Assembly: GCA_042140185.1 (NCBI GenBank)
Contig: CP159477.1
Location: forward strand, 2,294,001-2,358,000
Length of the DNA: 64,000 nucleotides
Origin: JANSXG01 sp024743075
Lineage (GTDB): Bacteria; Planctomycetota; Phycisphaerae; Phycisphaerales; UBA1924
Direction: 5' to 3'
Made by a program: the position numbers and the translations under genes. Shown in pieces: positions 8,426 to 16,474 of the stretch. Position 1 is the first letter of the stretch, and each line of letters begins with the position of its first letter. A model generated the notes under the pieces. That model was not told where the DNA came from. It did not search any database and saw nothing but the letters and a program-made list of their open reading frames with translations.

Positions 8426-8649
8426 CCTTCTCCCCTCGCGGGAGAAGGTGGCAGCCGACCGAAGGTCGGATGACGGATGAGGGGGCGGTCGATGCGTCAC
8501 CTTCGAGTCGCAGCGGCTGCGCCGCTGACCCCTCACCCCAACCCTCTCCCGCAAGGGGAGAGGGAGCCAATCCTCCCTTCTCCCCTCGCGGGAGAAGGTG
8601 GCCGCGAAGCGGACGGATGAGGGGGCGGTCCGAACCTTCCGACCATTCG
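8426..8649 (+). repeat. REP-like palindrome cluster (two copies plus a second palindrome type)
   Basis: Two copies of a unit that begins with a perfect 9-bp hairpin, CCTTCTCCC / GGGAGAAGG around CTCGC (8426-8448 and 8576-8598). Each is followed by GTGGC..., GGATGAGGGGGCGGTC and a short tail. Between them sits another 9-bp hairpin, CCCTCTCCC / GGGAGAGGG (8542-8564). A third, inverted copy of the first unit lies at 47746-47813. This is the content of the 378-base gap between the hydrolase and the next gene; no other gene is seen there. Confidence 0.8.
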
Positions 8650-8775
8650 GACTTCATTGTGCATAACCCCAAAAATCTCGCGCATGTACCACCCCGCGCG
8701 CAGCCTTTGGGACATAGCCCGATTCCCGCGATTTTTCGCTTGGCCGATGCCCCGCCCCGGCGCACACTCGGCCCC

Positions 8776-9300
8776 ATGCACACCACACCCACCACCGACG
8801 CCGTCACGACGACCGACATCCTCACCCAGCTCCGCCAGGCCGAAGCCGAAGCGCGCCTCGTCATCCAGCGCGTCCAGACCAAGGCCCTTCAGACGCTCCA
8901 GGCCCTCATGGACGAGCCCGAGCCGACCGGCGACCCCAGGCAGGACGCCTTCATCGCACGCGAGCGCAACCGAAGACGACTCGCCGCGACTCAGGCCCTG
9001 ACCCACATCCGAGCCGTCGAACGCGAACAGCGCATCGCTGCAAAGGCGCGCGCCAAAGCGGACAAACAGACCGAGCGATCCCAACGCCCGGAGTCCCCCA
9101 AGGTGCCACTGGCGGCTTGCCCGCCAGTGCCGGGCCGTACAACGCCGAGCAACGCCCCGGTCACACCCCGGACCACATCAGAACCACCACCCCCGGGCTT
9201 CACCACCCTCGACGCCCAGCAGAGTCACGTCACCGAACGAAAACAGGCGATGGCCAAAGCCCGCGCCAGGAAGAACACATGCAAACGGCGCAAGCGATGA
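8776..9300 (+). CDS. Basic helical hypothetical protein, paralogue of the 47.5-48.3 kb gene
   Basis: A 174-residue protein with a helical N-terminal half and a basic, Pro-rich C-terminal half ending in RKNTCKRRKR. No family is recognised. The block RVQTKALQTLQALMDE, then FIARERNRRRLAATQALTHI and VEREQRIAAKARAKA is clearly related to the product of the 48290 gene, which has ALYARERNRQRLAAIQTLLHI in the same place. Its composition could fit nucleic-acid binding, but that is only an inference. A hairpin repeat is embedded in the coding sequence (9102-9131), and a nested hairpin follows the stop codon by 11 bases. There is no clear ribosome-binding site; CACACT lies 9 bases before the ATG. Confidence 0.65.
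   Translation: MHTTPTTDAVTTTDILTQLRQAEAEARLVIQRVQTKALQTLQALMDEPEPTGDPRQDAFIARERNRRRLAATQALTHIRAVEREQRIAAKARAKADKQTERSQRPESPKVPLAACPPVPGRTTPSNAPVTPRTTSEPPPPGFTTLDAQQSHVTERKQAMAKARARKNTCKRRKR
9102..9131 (+). repeat. Hairpin repeat inside the coding sequence (GGTGCCA family)
   Basis: A perfect 9-bp stem, CACTGGCGG (9107-9115) / CCGCCAGTG (9121-9129), around a 5-base loop. It starts with GGTGCCA, as do the nested hairpins at 9312, 9936 and 10467. It lies in frame in the 8776 gene and supplies a Cys/Pro-rich stretch (LAACPPVPG) to the protein. Confidence 0.7.
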
Positions 9301-9311
9301 CGAATCCACCG

Positions 9312-9356
9312 GGGGTGCCATGGTTGGAGCCCGACGACGTCGGGCGCAGGCCATGC
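9312..9356 (+). repeat. Nested hairpin repeat, copy 1
   Basis: Outer arms CATGGTT (9319-9325) / GGCCATG (9349-9355) with two G-T pairs; inner arms GCCCGAC (9329-9335) / GTCGGGC (9339-9345), loop GAC; spacers GGA and GCA. It stands 11 bases after the stop of the 8776 gene and about 100 bases before the next ATG. Compare copies at 9936 and 10467. Confidence 0.85.
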
Positions 9357-9457
9357 GGACAGCAGAACCCAAGCCTGAGCGACTCAGTACAAGTTAGACT
9401 CCGCGGTTCGCGACACGCGGCTCGGTGTTGGATCGCGATGACTGAGGCGAAGTATCA

Positions 9458-9907
9458 ATGACGATCAGAGAGCACATCTCGCAAGTCAACGCCCACTCGG
9501 GCTTTAAGAATGCGGAAACAGATGAAGTACTGCTCCATCGCGTCCTCGCGGGATGCAAACTGGCGCGTGATGCGGCAGAGCGTTCGTCCGTAGTCGACCA
9601 ACTGTCTCGCGCCGAAGATTCGCTGCTCCTATCGATCCAACGCATCAACGAATGTCTGCATCGAAGCGCTTTCTACGGCGAGGGCGACAGCGCCCTCCGT
9701 GAAGCCTGCTACGCGATTTCGTCGGTCATTGATCTATATCTCGCAACGGGCAAAGAGTTGATCCGGCGCGGAGATTCCGCTCTGGGACTCAGAGTGCTGG
9801 ATGGTGCACGGCTGGTGCATCTGGCGTTCGACGCGATACTGGCCGGAGACATCGAGGATGTTTTCAGTCACGCCAAGCAAGAATTCGCCATACGGTCCGG
9901 GAATTGA
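9458..9907 (+). CDS. Hypothetical protein in the hairpin-repeat island
   Basis: A 149-residue, probably all-helical cytoplasmic protein (DEVLLHRVLAGCKLARDAAE, SLLLSIQRINECLHRSAFY, AISSVIDLYLATGKELIRRG). No signal peptide, membrane segment or recognised domain. Base composition is visibly less GC-rich than the chromosome on both sides. Repeats flank it: a nested hairpin lies about 100 bases upstream and another 29 bases downstream of its stop. I do not recognise the family. Confidence 0.6.
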   Translation: MTIREHISQVNAHSGFKNAETDEVLLHRVLAGCKLARDAAERSSVVDQLSRAEDSLLLSIQRINECLHRSAFYGEGDSALREACYAISSVIDLYLATGKELIRRGDSALGLRVLDGARLVHLAFDAILAGDIEDVFSHAKQEFAIRSGN

Positions 9908-9935
9908 AGATTCACGACCACATCGAATATCGGCT

Positions 9936-9979
9936 GGGTGCCATGGTCGGAGCCCGACAACGTCGGGCGCAGGCCATGC
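9936..9979 (+). repeat. Nested hairpin repeat, copy 2
   Basis: Outer arms CATGGTC (9942-9948) / GGCCATG (9972-9978), with one G-T pair; inner arms GCCCGAC (9952-9958) / GTCGGGC (9962-9968), loop AAC. It follows the stop of the 9458 gene by 28 bases. The short stretch after it (ACAGAAC) also resembles the sequence after copy 1. Confidence 0.87.
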
Positions 9980-10031
9980 ATCCCACAGAACGAGTCCAAC
10001 GCACACTCATTCAAAACCCCGGAACAAGAGT

Positions 10032-10457
10032 ATGGCAAGAGAGCACATGGACAGCATCCTGGACCGCGGCATCGACTACGCGATTCAGCACTTGGAGAAA
10101 CGGGGAGAGTTCTTCCCCTTCGGTCTCGGCATGGACAGCGCCGGCGACATTTCCATTGTGAACGCGTACACGGAAGAAGAACGCCCTCTCTCTGATCCGC
10201 TGATCGAGAAGATCGTGCAAGTGCTGGCGGGCGCTGCCCGGAAGGGCGAGTACACAACCACCGGCGTGGTATCAGACGTTCGCCTGCGTGATGCGGCATC
10301 CGGTGAGTCCAAAGACGCGATCCGAATCGCGATCGAGGACGCGGAGTCGGCGCCCGTTACCTGCTATCTCCCATACTCGAAGCAGGGAGACCAGATCGAG
10401 CCGGGATCGATCTTCGCTGAAGCCGGGCAGTCGCTTGTCTTCGATCAAACAGCCTAG
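10032..10457 (+). CDS. Hypothetical protein in the hairpin-repeat island
   Basis: A 141-residue acidic cytoplasmic protein with a helical N-terminus (MDSILDRGIDYAIQHLEKRG) followed by alternating strands and helices (EFFPFGLGMDSAGDISIVNA, SKDAIRIAIEDAESAPVTCY). I do not recognise the family with confidence. It is a compact alpha/beta domain with no transmembrane part. The start at 10032 gives the helical N-terminus; an in-frame extension upstream runs through the hairpin repeat and is not credible. The next repeat begins 10 bases after its stop. Confidence 0.65.
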   Translation: MAREHMDSILDRGIDYAIQHLEKRGEFFPFGLGMDSAGDISIVNAYTEEERPLSDPLIEKIVQVLAGAARKGEYTTTGVVSDVRLRDAASGESKDAIRIAIEDAESAPVTCYLPYSKQGDQIEPGSIFAEAGQSLVFDQTA

Positions 10458-10466
10458 ATGAATGCC

Positions 10467-10510
10467 GGGTGCCATGGCCGGAGCCCGACAACGTCGGGCG
10501 CAAGCCATAC
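10467..10510 (+). repeat. Nested hairpin repeat, copy 3
   Basis: Outer arms CATGGCC (10473-10479) / AGCCATA (10503-10509), partly decayed at the ends; inner arms GCCCGAC (10483-10489) / GTCGGGC (10493-10499), loop AAC. It starts 10 bases after the stop of the 10032 gene and is followed by a tail (GGATAGCA) like that of copy 1 (GGACAGCA). Confidence 0.85.
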
Positions 10511-10631
10511 GGATAGCAAAGCGGAACAAGATGCGAAGGACGCGGCATAAACTTGGAATCCCGACAGGTTGTCAACCGAACGGAAGGAACCGCAGTGCAA
10601 GGAAGGGACATTTGAAAGAGGTCGTGTGACG

Positions 10632-11273
10632 ATGACACGGGACGCAAAATTGCTGGAGTACATCCGCTCTCTCGCCGAGGCCTCGTGTTCCGCGCGGGAC
10701 TTTGTCGCTATCAACCGCGATCTTTTCTCAAAGCCCTTGGACGAGCGGCAGCAGACTTTTGGCCAGGTCGCGATTCACCACTGGCGGGACGGTTACGCGT
10801 GGAACTTCGTTCCGATTATCCGGCTGAAGTACCAGCAGATCGACGAGCTCATAAAAGAGCTGGAGACTTCGATCGATCTGGAATGGGCAACGATGAGTGT
10901 GTCTGGCTTCAACGTTTGCGGAAGCCTTCCCATCGAGTTTTCCTGCCAGACTCGCGCCTGCGTTGACCAAGCGTTTCAGCACATCGACCGGTTCTTGGAC
11001 GGAGAGTGCGCAGAGTTCTTCGATAGCTACTCATCTGTCGATCTGCTGATGAGCGTTCTTGAGGATCCTTTGTGGGGTGACCGTCTCCCTATCGACCTCT
11101 TAAGCCGAACTCTCATCCTCGCCTGCGGAATGACGCTCGTGCACGGAGATCGCCGGGGCATCGAACTCCTCGATCACGCTGCCGGGGAGCACGCCTTCCG
11201 GAAGTTCAAGCCACGACACGACATTCAGCGCGTCCGACAGGCCATCGAATCGCACCTTGCGCTTCCGGGCTAG
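10632..11273 (+). CDS. Hypothetical protein in the hairpin-repeat island
   Basis: A 213-residue soluble protein of mixed secondary structure (RDAKLLEYIRSLAEASCSA, IIRLKYQQIDELIKELETS, RTLILACGMTLVHGDRRGIE). No domain is recognised. The ATG at 10632 has AAAGAGG about 10 bases upstream; an in-frame TTG at 10569 would add 21 residues. It is the last member of the island; no clear nested hairpin follows it. Composition is less GC-rich than the flanking chromosome. Confidence 0.6.
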   Translation: MTRDAKLLEYIRSLAEASCSARDFVAINRDLFSKPLDERQQTFGQVAIHHWRDGYAWNFVPIIRLKYQQIDELIKELETSIDLEWATMSVSGFNVCGSLPIEFSCQTRACVDQAFQHIDRFLDGECAEFFDSYSSVDLLMSVLEDPLWGDRLPIDLLSRTLILACGMTLVHGDRRGIELLDHAAGEHAFRKFKPRHDIQRVRQAIESHLALPG

Positions 11274-11435
11274 TCCGAAGCAGCGGCCATAACTCGGGAG
11301 ACCGAGCGATTGCAAGAGGTAAACGATTATGAACCAGGACACGATGTAACTCGAACTCAGCAGGCAAGAAGCGTTGGTGCTGCTCGGTGGGCTGGCAAAC
11401 GTCGACTCGGGATCTCCACCGTGCTTGATCCGCCG

Positions 11436-12537
11436 TCACTTCACCCCAACCGCCTCGTCCGTGTGGTCCGCCGTGTCCATCACGCCCTCGAACTGGCTTG
11501 CCGCCGAGTCCACCGCGAGGTCTTCGACCGGGTCGGGGTGCTTGATAAGGCGATCGCGCATCGCGATGCGGTGCTGCACCGCAAGCATGACGATCGCGCC
11601 GCACACCGCGACCGAGCCCGCCACCCACTGGCTCAGCAGCATCGTCACGGCGAACATCGGCAGCAGCACCTCGCCGATCGCCACCGTGAACGGCTGCAGC
11701 TGGATCAGCGCCGACGACGGCGCGACGCCGATGTGCTTGATCGCCGTGTAGTACGTCGTGTGCCCGATCGCCAGACCCAGCATCGCGCTCAGCCCGAGCA
11801 GCAGCAGCAGCTCGCCCGACAGCCCCGTCACCGTCGCGCCCGCGCGCTCACCGAAGATCAGCATCAGCGCGGTGCAGCCGACCGCGGTATACGCGCTGAT
11901 CACGGCGTAGGCCAGGAACGGCCCGGCGATCTTCATCACCGGGCGGATCGCCAGCGCGTACCCGCTGAACCCGAACGCCGCGAGCACCGCCAGCAGCACG
12001 CCGAACGCGTTGGCCCCCGAGCCGAAGTCGTCGCCGAGCGCGATCACCGTCATCACGCCCCCGATCACCAGCACCCCGCCCCCGAGGAACCACGGCGACT
12101 TGATCACGCGCCGCTCGGCCGGGAAGAAAATCAGAGCGCCCAGCGTCACGAAGATGATCTGGGGCCTCAGCGCGAACGCGACCGTGGACGCGTCGATCAT
12201 GTAGAACGACGCCGCGAAGCAGACCTGGGCCGCGGTGTTGAACGCCGTCGCCGGGAGCACGGCCTTCCACAGCCCCTTCGGGAACTTCCTGCGCGAGCGC
12301 GAAGTAGATCACCGGCGACCACACCAGCGCCACGAAGCCGTAACGCCAGCCGTTCATCGTCCACACGTCGAGCTTGTCGGAGAAGAACTTGAGCAGCAGC
12401 GGCGTGCCGGTCCACGCCAGCAGCGTCACCACGATCGCGCCGATGCCCAGCGCCTGGCTGGCCGCGGCCGACATCGGCGCGGGCTGCTCCGGAGCAGGCG
12501 AATTGGCGGACGGGTTGGTGGTCGGGCGGGCGGCCAT
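11436..12537 (-). CDS. EamA/DMT-family transporter, frame broken near 12283-12297
   Basis: A drug/metabolite-transporter superfamily membrane protein with about ten hydrophobic helices. The N-terminal part (start 12537: MAARPTTNPSANSP, then GIGAIVVTLLAWTGTPLLLKFF and WRYGFVALVWSPVIYFALA) and the larger C-terminal part (KGLWKAVLPATAFNTAAQVC onward) are in different frames. The total is one base over a multiple of three. Removing one base from the GCGCAGG at about 12285-12292 gives a continuous ALARKFPKGLWKAVL. The exported metabolite is unknown. The C-terminal tail is acidic. Confidence 0.82.
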
Positions 12538-12574
12538 AAGCGGAGAGGATAGGCGTCGCATCGATCCGATGCGG

Positions 12575-12580
12575 TAGACT
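12575..12580 (+). promoter_or_regulatory. Candidate -10 box TAGACT before DUF58 gene
   Basis: TAGACT ends 11 bases before the ATG at 12592. It differs by one base from the TACACT boxes seen before other genes and has similar spacing. Confidence 0.35.
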
Positions 12581-12591
12581 CGGGCCCAGCC

Positions 12592-13653
12592 ATGGCCTTT
12601 GTTCGACCCGCAAAACAGCCCGGCAGTCTGGGCGACCTCCTCGGCGAGCGCCGCCGGGGCGAGGAGCTGCGCGAGCTGCTTAAGAACGCCTCGCGCATCG
12701 CGGCGGGCGTCGGCCCACGCGAGCTGCGCGTCCGGGGCGGCGCGACGGGCATCGTGCAGGGTCGCCACCGCTCGCGCGGGGCCGGGGCGTCAACCGAGTT
12801 CTACGAGTTCCGCCCCTACAGCGTCGGCGACGACGCCGGCCGGATCGACTGGAAGGTCTACGCGCGCAGCGACCGGCTGTACCTCCGCCGCTTCGCCGCC
12901 GAGACCCGCCAGACCGTCGGCCTGGCGATCGACTGCTCACCCTCCATGCTGTTCCGGGGGCTGGGTCCGAACGCGAAGGACAAGCCGAGCAAACTGGAGG
13001 TCGCGCTGGCGATGGCCACCGCGTTCGGGCTGATCACGCTCCGCTCGGGCGACCGCGTCGCCGGGATCGTCTCCGATCCGCAGCGTGACAAGGCCCGGGT
13101 GGAGATCCCTGCGCTGTCGGGCCTCGGCTCGCTGGCCGAACTCGGCGGGCGGATGGTCGAGGGCGCGCAGATCCCCGAGACCCGGACCGCCCGGCGGCGA
13201 CAGGCGCTGAGCGCCGACGGCCTGCGCGACACGCTCCGCTCCGCCGCCCAGCTCAGTTCCACCCGCGGCGTCGGCGGCTCGGCCATGGTCATTCTGTTCT
13301 CCGACGCACTCGGCGAGCCGGGCGAGGTGCTGGGCGCGCTCGAAGCGGCGCGATCGTCCGGCACCACCGGCGCGCTGCGCGAGGTCGCGCTGATCCGCAT
13401 CCTCACCCCCGAAGAGGCCGACGGCCCGCCCATCGGCACCCAGCGCTTCGTCGACTCGGCCCTGCGCGGCATCGGCACCGCCAAGTGGGGACGCGCGAAC
13501 ACCAAGGCCGCGCTGGAAGCGTACCGAACGCGAATGCGCGCGCACCGCGACACCCTCCGCCACGGCGTGCTCGCCATGGGCGGACGCTACGTCGAGCATC
13601 GCACGAGCGATGACCCGGCCCAGGCGCTGATCAAGCTGCTGGAGAGCGGTTAG
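12592..13653 (+). CDS. DUF58 domain protein (vWA-like fold)
   Basis: A 353-residue protein of the DUF58 family. Signature features: an N-terminal GVGPRELRVRGGATGIVQGRH, the diagnostic FYEFRPYSVGDDAGRIDWKV block (E-x-R-x-Y-x-x-G-D-x-x-R-x-I-D-W) and the vWA-type metal-site strand VGLAIDCSPSMLF (DxSxS in this family). DUF58 proteins usually follow a MoxR AAA+ ATPase in aerotolerance-type operons with BatA/VWA proteins. Here it stands alone, with BatA/VWA/DUF4159 genes 7-16 kb away and no MoxR in the window. Its stop overlaps the stop of the converging lipoprotein gene. Confidence 0.93.
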   Translation: MAFVRPAKQPGSLGDLLGERRRGEELRELLKNASRIAAGVGPRELRVRGGATGIVQGRHRSRGAGASTEFYEFRPYSVGDDAGRIDWKVYARSDRLYLRRFAAETRQTVGLAIDCSPSMLFRGLGPNAKDKPSKLEVALAMATAFGLITLRSGDRVAGIVSDPQRDKARVEIPALSGLGSLAELGGRMVEGAQIPETRTARRRQALSADGLRDTLRSAAQLSSTRGVGGSAMVILFSDALGEPGEVLGALEAARSSGTTGALREVALIRILTPEEADGPPIGTQRFVDSALRGIGTAKWGRANTKAALEAYRTRMRAHRDTLRHGVLAMGGRYVEHRTSDDPAQALIKLLESG

Positions 13654-14144
13654 TCGACTCGGGTGAGGATCGTGTCGACCCCGCTCAGCGATTCGATGCG
13701 CGCATCGCGGCCGTTGTCGTCGATGCGGATGACCCACGAGCGGACGATCTTGCGGATCTCCTCGTCGGCCGCGGAGTCGGTCCGGTTCGGCGTGAGCCGG
13801 ACCTGGGTACCTTCGCGAGTCGTGAGGTATCGCCATGCGCCCTCGGACTCGTAGGTCCGATCGGCGGATCGGATGTGCATCAGGTACGCGCCCTTGCTGG
13901 AGAGTTCCAGCATGACATCGTAGATGCCCAGCACCTGCTGGACGGTCACGCCTTTCATCTGTTCCGCCATGTCAGGTCTCTCGGCGACGACCAGCGCCAA
14001 GGTCGCGTCGGAGTCGGTCTTCCACAGGTGGCTGGTGTGGCGTGGCTCGCCAAGGTCCGGCGCACCGCCGCCGGCGCAGCCGGACAGCAGCGGACCGGTG
14101 ATCGACAGGGTCAGAAAACCGATGGTGGTCAGTGCACGATTCAT
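13650..14144 (-). CDS. Small lipoprotein of unknown function
   Basis: A 164-residue protein with a lipoprotein signal peptide: MNRALTTIGFLTLSITGPLL then the lipobox LSGC followed by AGGG. The mature part is about 140 residues of mixed strands and helices (TLALVVAERPDMAEQMKGVT) with no recognised domain. The ATG at 14144 has a strong GGAGG five bases upstream, which decides it over a longer in-frame start. The gene converges on the DUF58 gene with stop codons overlapping by four bases. Confidence 0.75.
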   Translation of the reverse strand: MNRALTTIGFLTLSITGPLLSGCAGGGAPDLGEPRHTSHLWKTDSDATLALVVAERPDMAEQMKGVTVQQVLGIYDVMLELSSKGAYLMHIRSADRTYESEGAWRYLTTREGTQVRLTPNRTDSAADEEIRKIVRSWVIRIDDNGRDARIESLSGVDTILTRVD

Positions 14145-14181
14145 GGTCGCTCCTCCTTCCCCCGGAGACGCGACCAGATTA

Positions 14182-16212
14182 TCAGAGACTGTTGCCGAAG
14201 TTCGCAAGAACCGTGTTCAGGTCGGCCAGATCGACGGTGTTGTCGCAGTTGGCGTCGCCTTCGAGGACTCCGGCCGGGCTCGACTGGCCGAAGTTCGCGA
14301 GCACGAGGTTCAGGTCGGCGAGGTCGACGGCGTTGTCGCCGTTCACATCGCCGGCGACGAACCCGCCGAGCGAGATGACCTGGCTATCCATGGCGAACGG
14401 GGCGGCTTTGCCGACGGCGACCCATGCGTCGTAGACCTGCTGGCCGATGTCGGTCGTCGTGTTGGCATCGCGCAGGAACTCGATGTAGTCCTTCGAAGCG
14501 GTCTGGTAGTAGACGGTGACTTCGGCTTCGACCGCGCCGGCGGGGATGCAGAAGGGCGTGTCGTCCCAGTGCTGGCCGTCCTCATAGGTGTAGCCGACGA
14601 CGGGCGAGCCGACGGACTCGTAGGCCTCGTTCGTGAAGCCGCGCGAGGGGATGCGGTTGTCGAAGAGGATCTCGTTGTTGAGCGCGAGGTGGAAGCTCTT
14701 GCCGGCCGACAGACCGGTGACGCCCGACATGTACGCGTCGATGCCGTGCTTGACCTCGTACACCTTGGTGTCGTCAGTGAGTTCGGCGGTGTCGAGGTCG
14801 TACGCGCCGTGCTCGGCGATGACGTTGCCGCCGGCGTCGCGGAACTTCACGTTGATCCAGATGCGCCGGCCCTCGGGGTAACCGGTCATGAGCTTGTGCC
14901 CGCACTCGTTGATGACGCGGGTAACGAGCTTGGAGCCGACCTGGTTGAGTTCGAGGTCGGTGGCGTTCTCGAGCATGTACTCGGTGTCGCCCTTGGCGAG
15001 GACCATGAAGTTCTGGTAGTCGGAGGTGAGCTCGGGGACGGTGAGGATCTCGCCGCCGGGGCCGGAGATGGTCACGGACTGGCCGGAGTACATCTCGAGC
15101 ATCATGTCGAGGGCGAACAGGTTGGCGCCGGCCCACGAGTGGTAGGCGAGATCGTTTCGGAACTCGTAGTTGGGGAAGAAGCAGCCGCGACCGTTGGTGT
15201 CGGGCATGTGGCAGTCCTGGCAGGTGCTCACGACGGGCGTGTTGCCGCCGAAGCGTCCGCCGGTGTCGATGCCGGCGCCCTGGGCGTAAGCGGAGACGGA
15301 CCACTCGCCGTAGGTGCGCTGCTCGGGGAACATGTCGTTCTTGTCGCCGGTGGGGTGCGGCTGGTCGAAGGGCGTCGGCTTGTAGGAGCCGTCGGGCTGG
15401 AGCATGTAGACCTGGTTGGACACATCGTGGCAGGTGCCGCACATGGTGCCGGTGCGATGGAAGGGCGATTCGCGCCAGGCGTGCAACGGCTGGGGGTCTT
15501 CGGGGCCGTAGCCGCGGGGTCCGCGCCGGACGTCGAGCGGATCGACGACGAACTGGGTGTTGCCGATGAAGCGGTCGTCGGACGGGTCGCCGGGGACGGC
15601 CGGCACCAGGTTGCCGTCGGGGTGGTTGGCGAGGTCGAAGAGGATGGCCTGATCGTCCTCGGGAGATTCACCGGGGACGTACACCGGGTTCACGGTGCGG
15701 TGGCAGAAGTTGCAGGTGATGCCGTTGTCGAAATCGTTCGGGAACAGGTCCGAGCCGTCGGTGGCGTTTTCGACGCGCCCGTCGATCCACGCGCCGGGGG
15801 CGTGGCACTTGAAGCAGGTTTCACCGGCGCCGGCGACGTCCTGCTCGGCGATGGAGACCGCGGCGAGGAAGATGGGGTCGCGCACGGCGTTGGCGTGCAG
15901 CGAGCCTTGCCAGCGACCCGGGAGGGTGCTGGAGGTGTTGACGGAAGCGTGGCAGGAGACGCAGTTGGAGAAACTGAAGATCTCGTCGTTGAGCGAGTTG
16001 GAGGGGGTGCCTTTGCCCCTGAAGTCCTCGTGGGTGGTCGGGAGGGGCAGGCCGATGAAGTCGCCGCCCCTGCCGTCGTCGGCCGGGCGTGCGGCGATGG
16101 CCGAACTGGATGAGAGCGCGCTGATGCCGACGGTCAGACCGACGACGCCGAGGACCACCCCGCCGCACAGACGAAGTGTCCGTGTGCTTACCGCCGCGGT
16201 CGATGCGTTCAT
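14182..16212 (-). CDS. Secreted multiheme cytochrome-like protein with C-terminal dockerin-like repeats
   Basis: A 676-residue exported protein. A signal peptide (residues 1-40) precedes five CxxCH haem-binding motifs: CVSCH (84-88), CFKCH (133-137), CNFCH (167-171), CGTCH (258-262) and CQDCH (331-335). The middle 250 residues are beta-rich without recognised domain. The C-terminus holds two EF-hand-like dockerin type I repeats, GDVNGDNAVDLADLNLVLAN and GDANCDNTVDLADLNTVLAN. The haem motifs suggest electron transfer outside the cytoplasmic membrane; the dockerin repeats suggest Ca-dependent docking or sorting, as on many planctomycete exported proteins. The ATG at 16212 is preceded by AGAGGG. 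Partners are not in the window. Confidence 0.88.
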   Translation of the reverse strand: MNASTAAVSTRTLRLCGGVVLGVVGLTVGISALSSSSAIAARPADDGRGGDFIGLPLPTTHEDFRGKGTPSNSLNDEIFSFSNCVSCHASVNTSSTLPGRWQGSLHANAVRDPIFLAAVSIAEQDVAGAGETCFKCHAPGAWIDGRVENATDGSDLFPNDFDNGITCNFCHRTVNPVYVPGESPEDDQAILFDLANHPDGNLVPAVPGDPSDDRFIGNTQFVVDPLDVRRGPRGYGPEDPQPLHAWRESPFHRTGTMCGTCHDVSNQVYMLQPDGSYKPTPFDQPHPTGDKNDMFPEQRTYGEWSVSAYAQGAGIDTGGRFGGNTPVVSTCQDCHMPDTNGRGCFFPNYEFRNDLAYHSWAGANLFALDMMLEMYSGQSVTISGPGGEILTVPELTSDYQNFMVLAKGDTEYMLENATDLELNQVGSKLVTRVINECGHKLMTGYPEGRRIWINVKFRDAGGNVIAEHGAYDLDTAELTDDTKVYEVKHGIDAYMSGVTGLSAGKSFHLALNNEILFDNRIPSRGFTNEAYESVGSPVVGYTYEDGQHWDDTPFCIPAGAVEAEVTVYYQTASKDYIEFLRDANTTTDIGQQVYDAWVAVGKAAPFAMDSQVISLGGFVAGDVNGDNAVDLADLNLVLANFGQSSPAGVLEGDANCDNTVDLADLNTVLANFGNSL

Positions 16213-16474
16213 CAACGAATCCCTCTCTCAAACCCTGGAATAGCCGTGGAGCCCCGTACAAACGGGCAACGGCACAACTACAGACTACACCGTAGTTTCG
16301 GCCCGGCAACCTCGCTTCTCCCCTGTTTTTCGGGGCTACTTTCGGAGTGGGAGTTGCGCCCGATGCTGGCGGATGCGGATTGCCCATTTTCACATGTCGA
16401 GCGGGGATTCCGGGGGGTCGATTTGACGCTCCGTTTCTCCGAACAAGGCGGGGCATCGTCCGATATGGGTGGGT

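Noticed and set aside
8398..8775. CRISPR array
   Set aside because: There are only two copies of the long unit, with a different palindrome between them and no regular spacers; no cas gene is nearby.
9312..10510. Integron attC sites
   Set aside because: The arrangement is cassette-like, but the conserved GTTRRRY/RYYYAAC core is absent from all three copies and no integrase is in the window.
11329..11349. Small ORF ATG AAC CAG GAC ACG ATG TAA after the island
   Set aside because: Only six codons, with no supporting context; probably chance.
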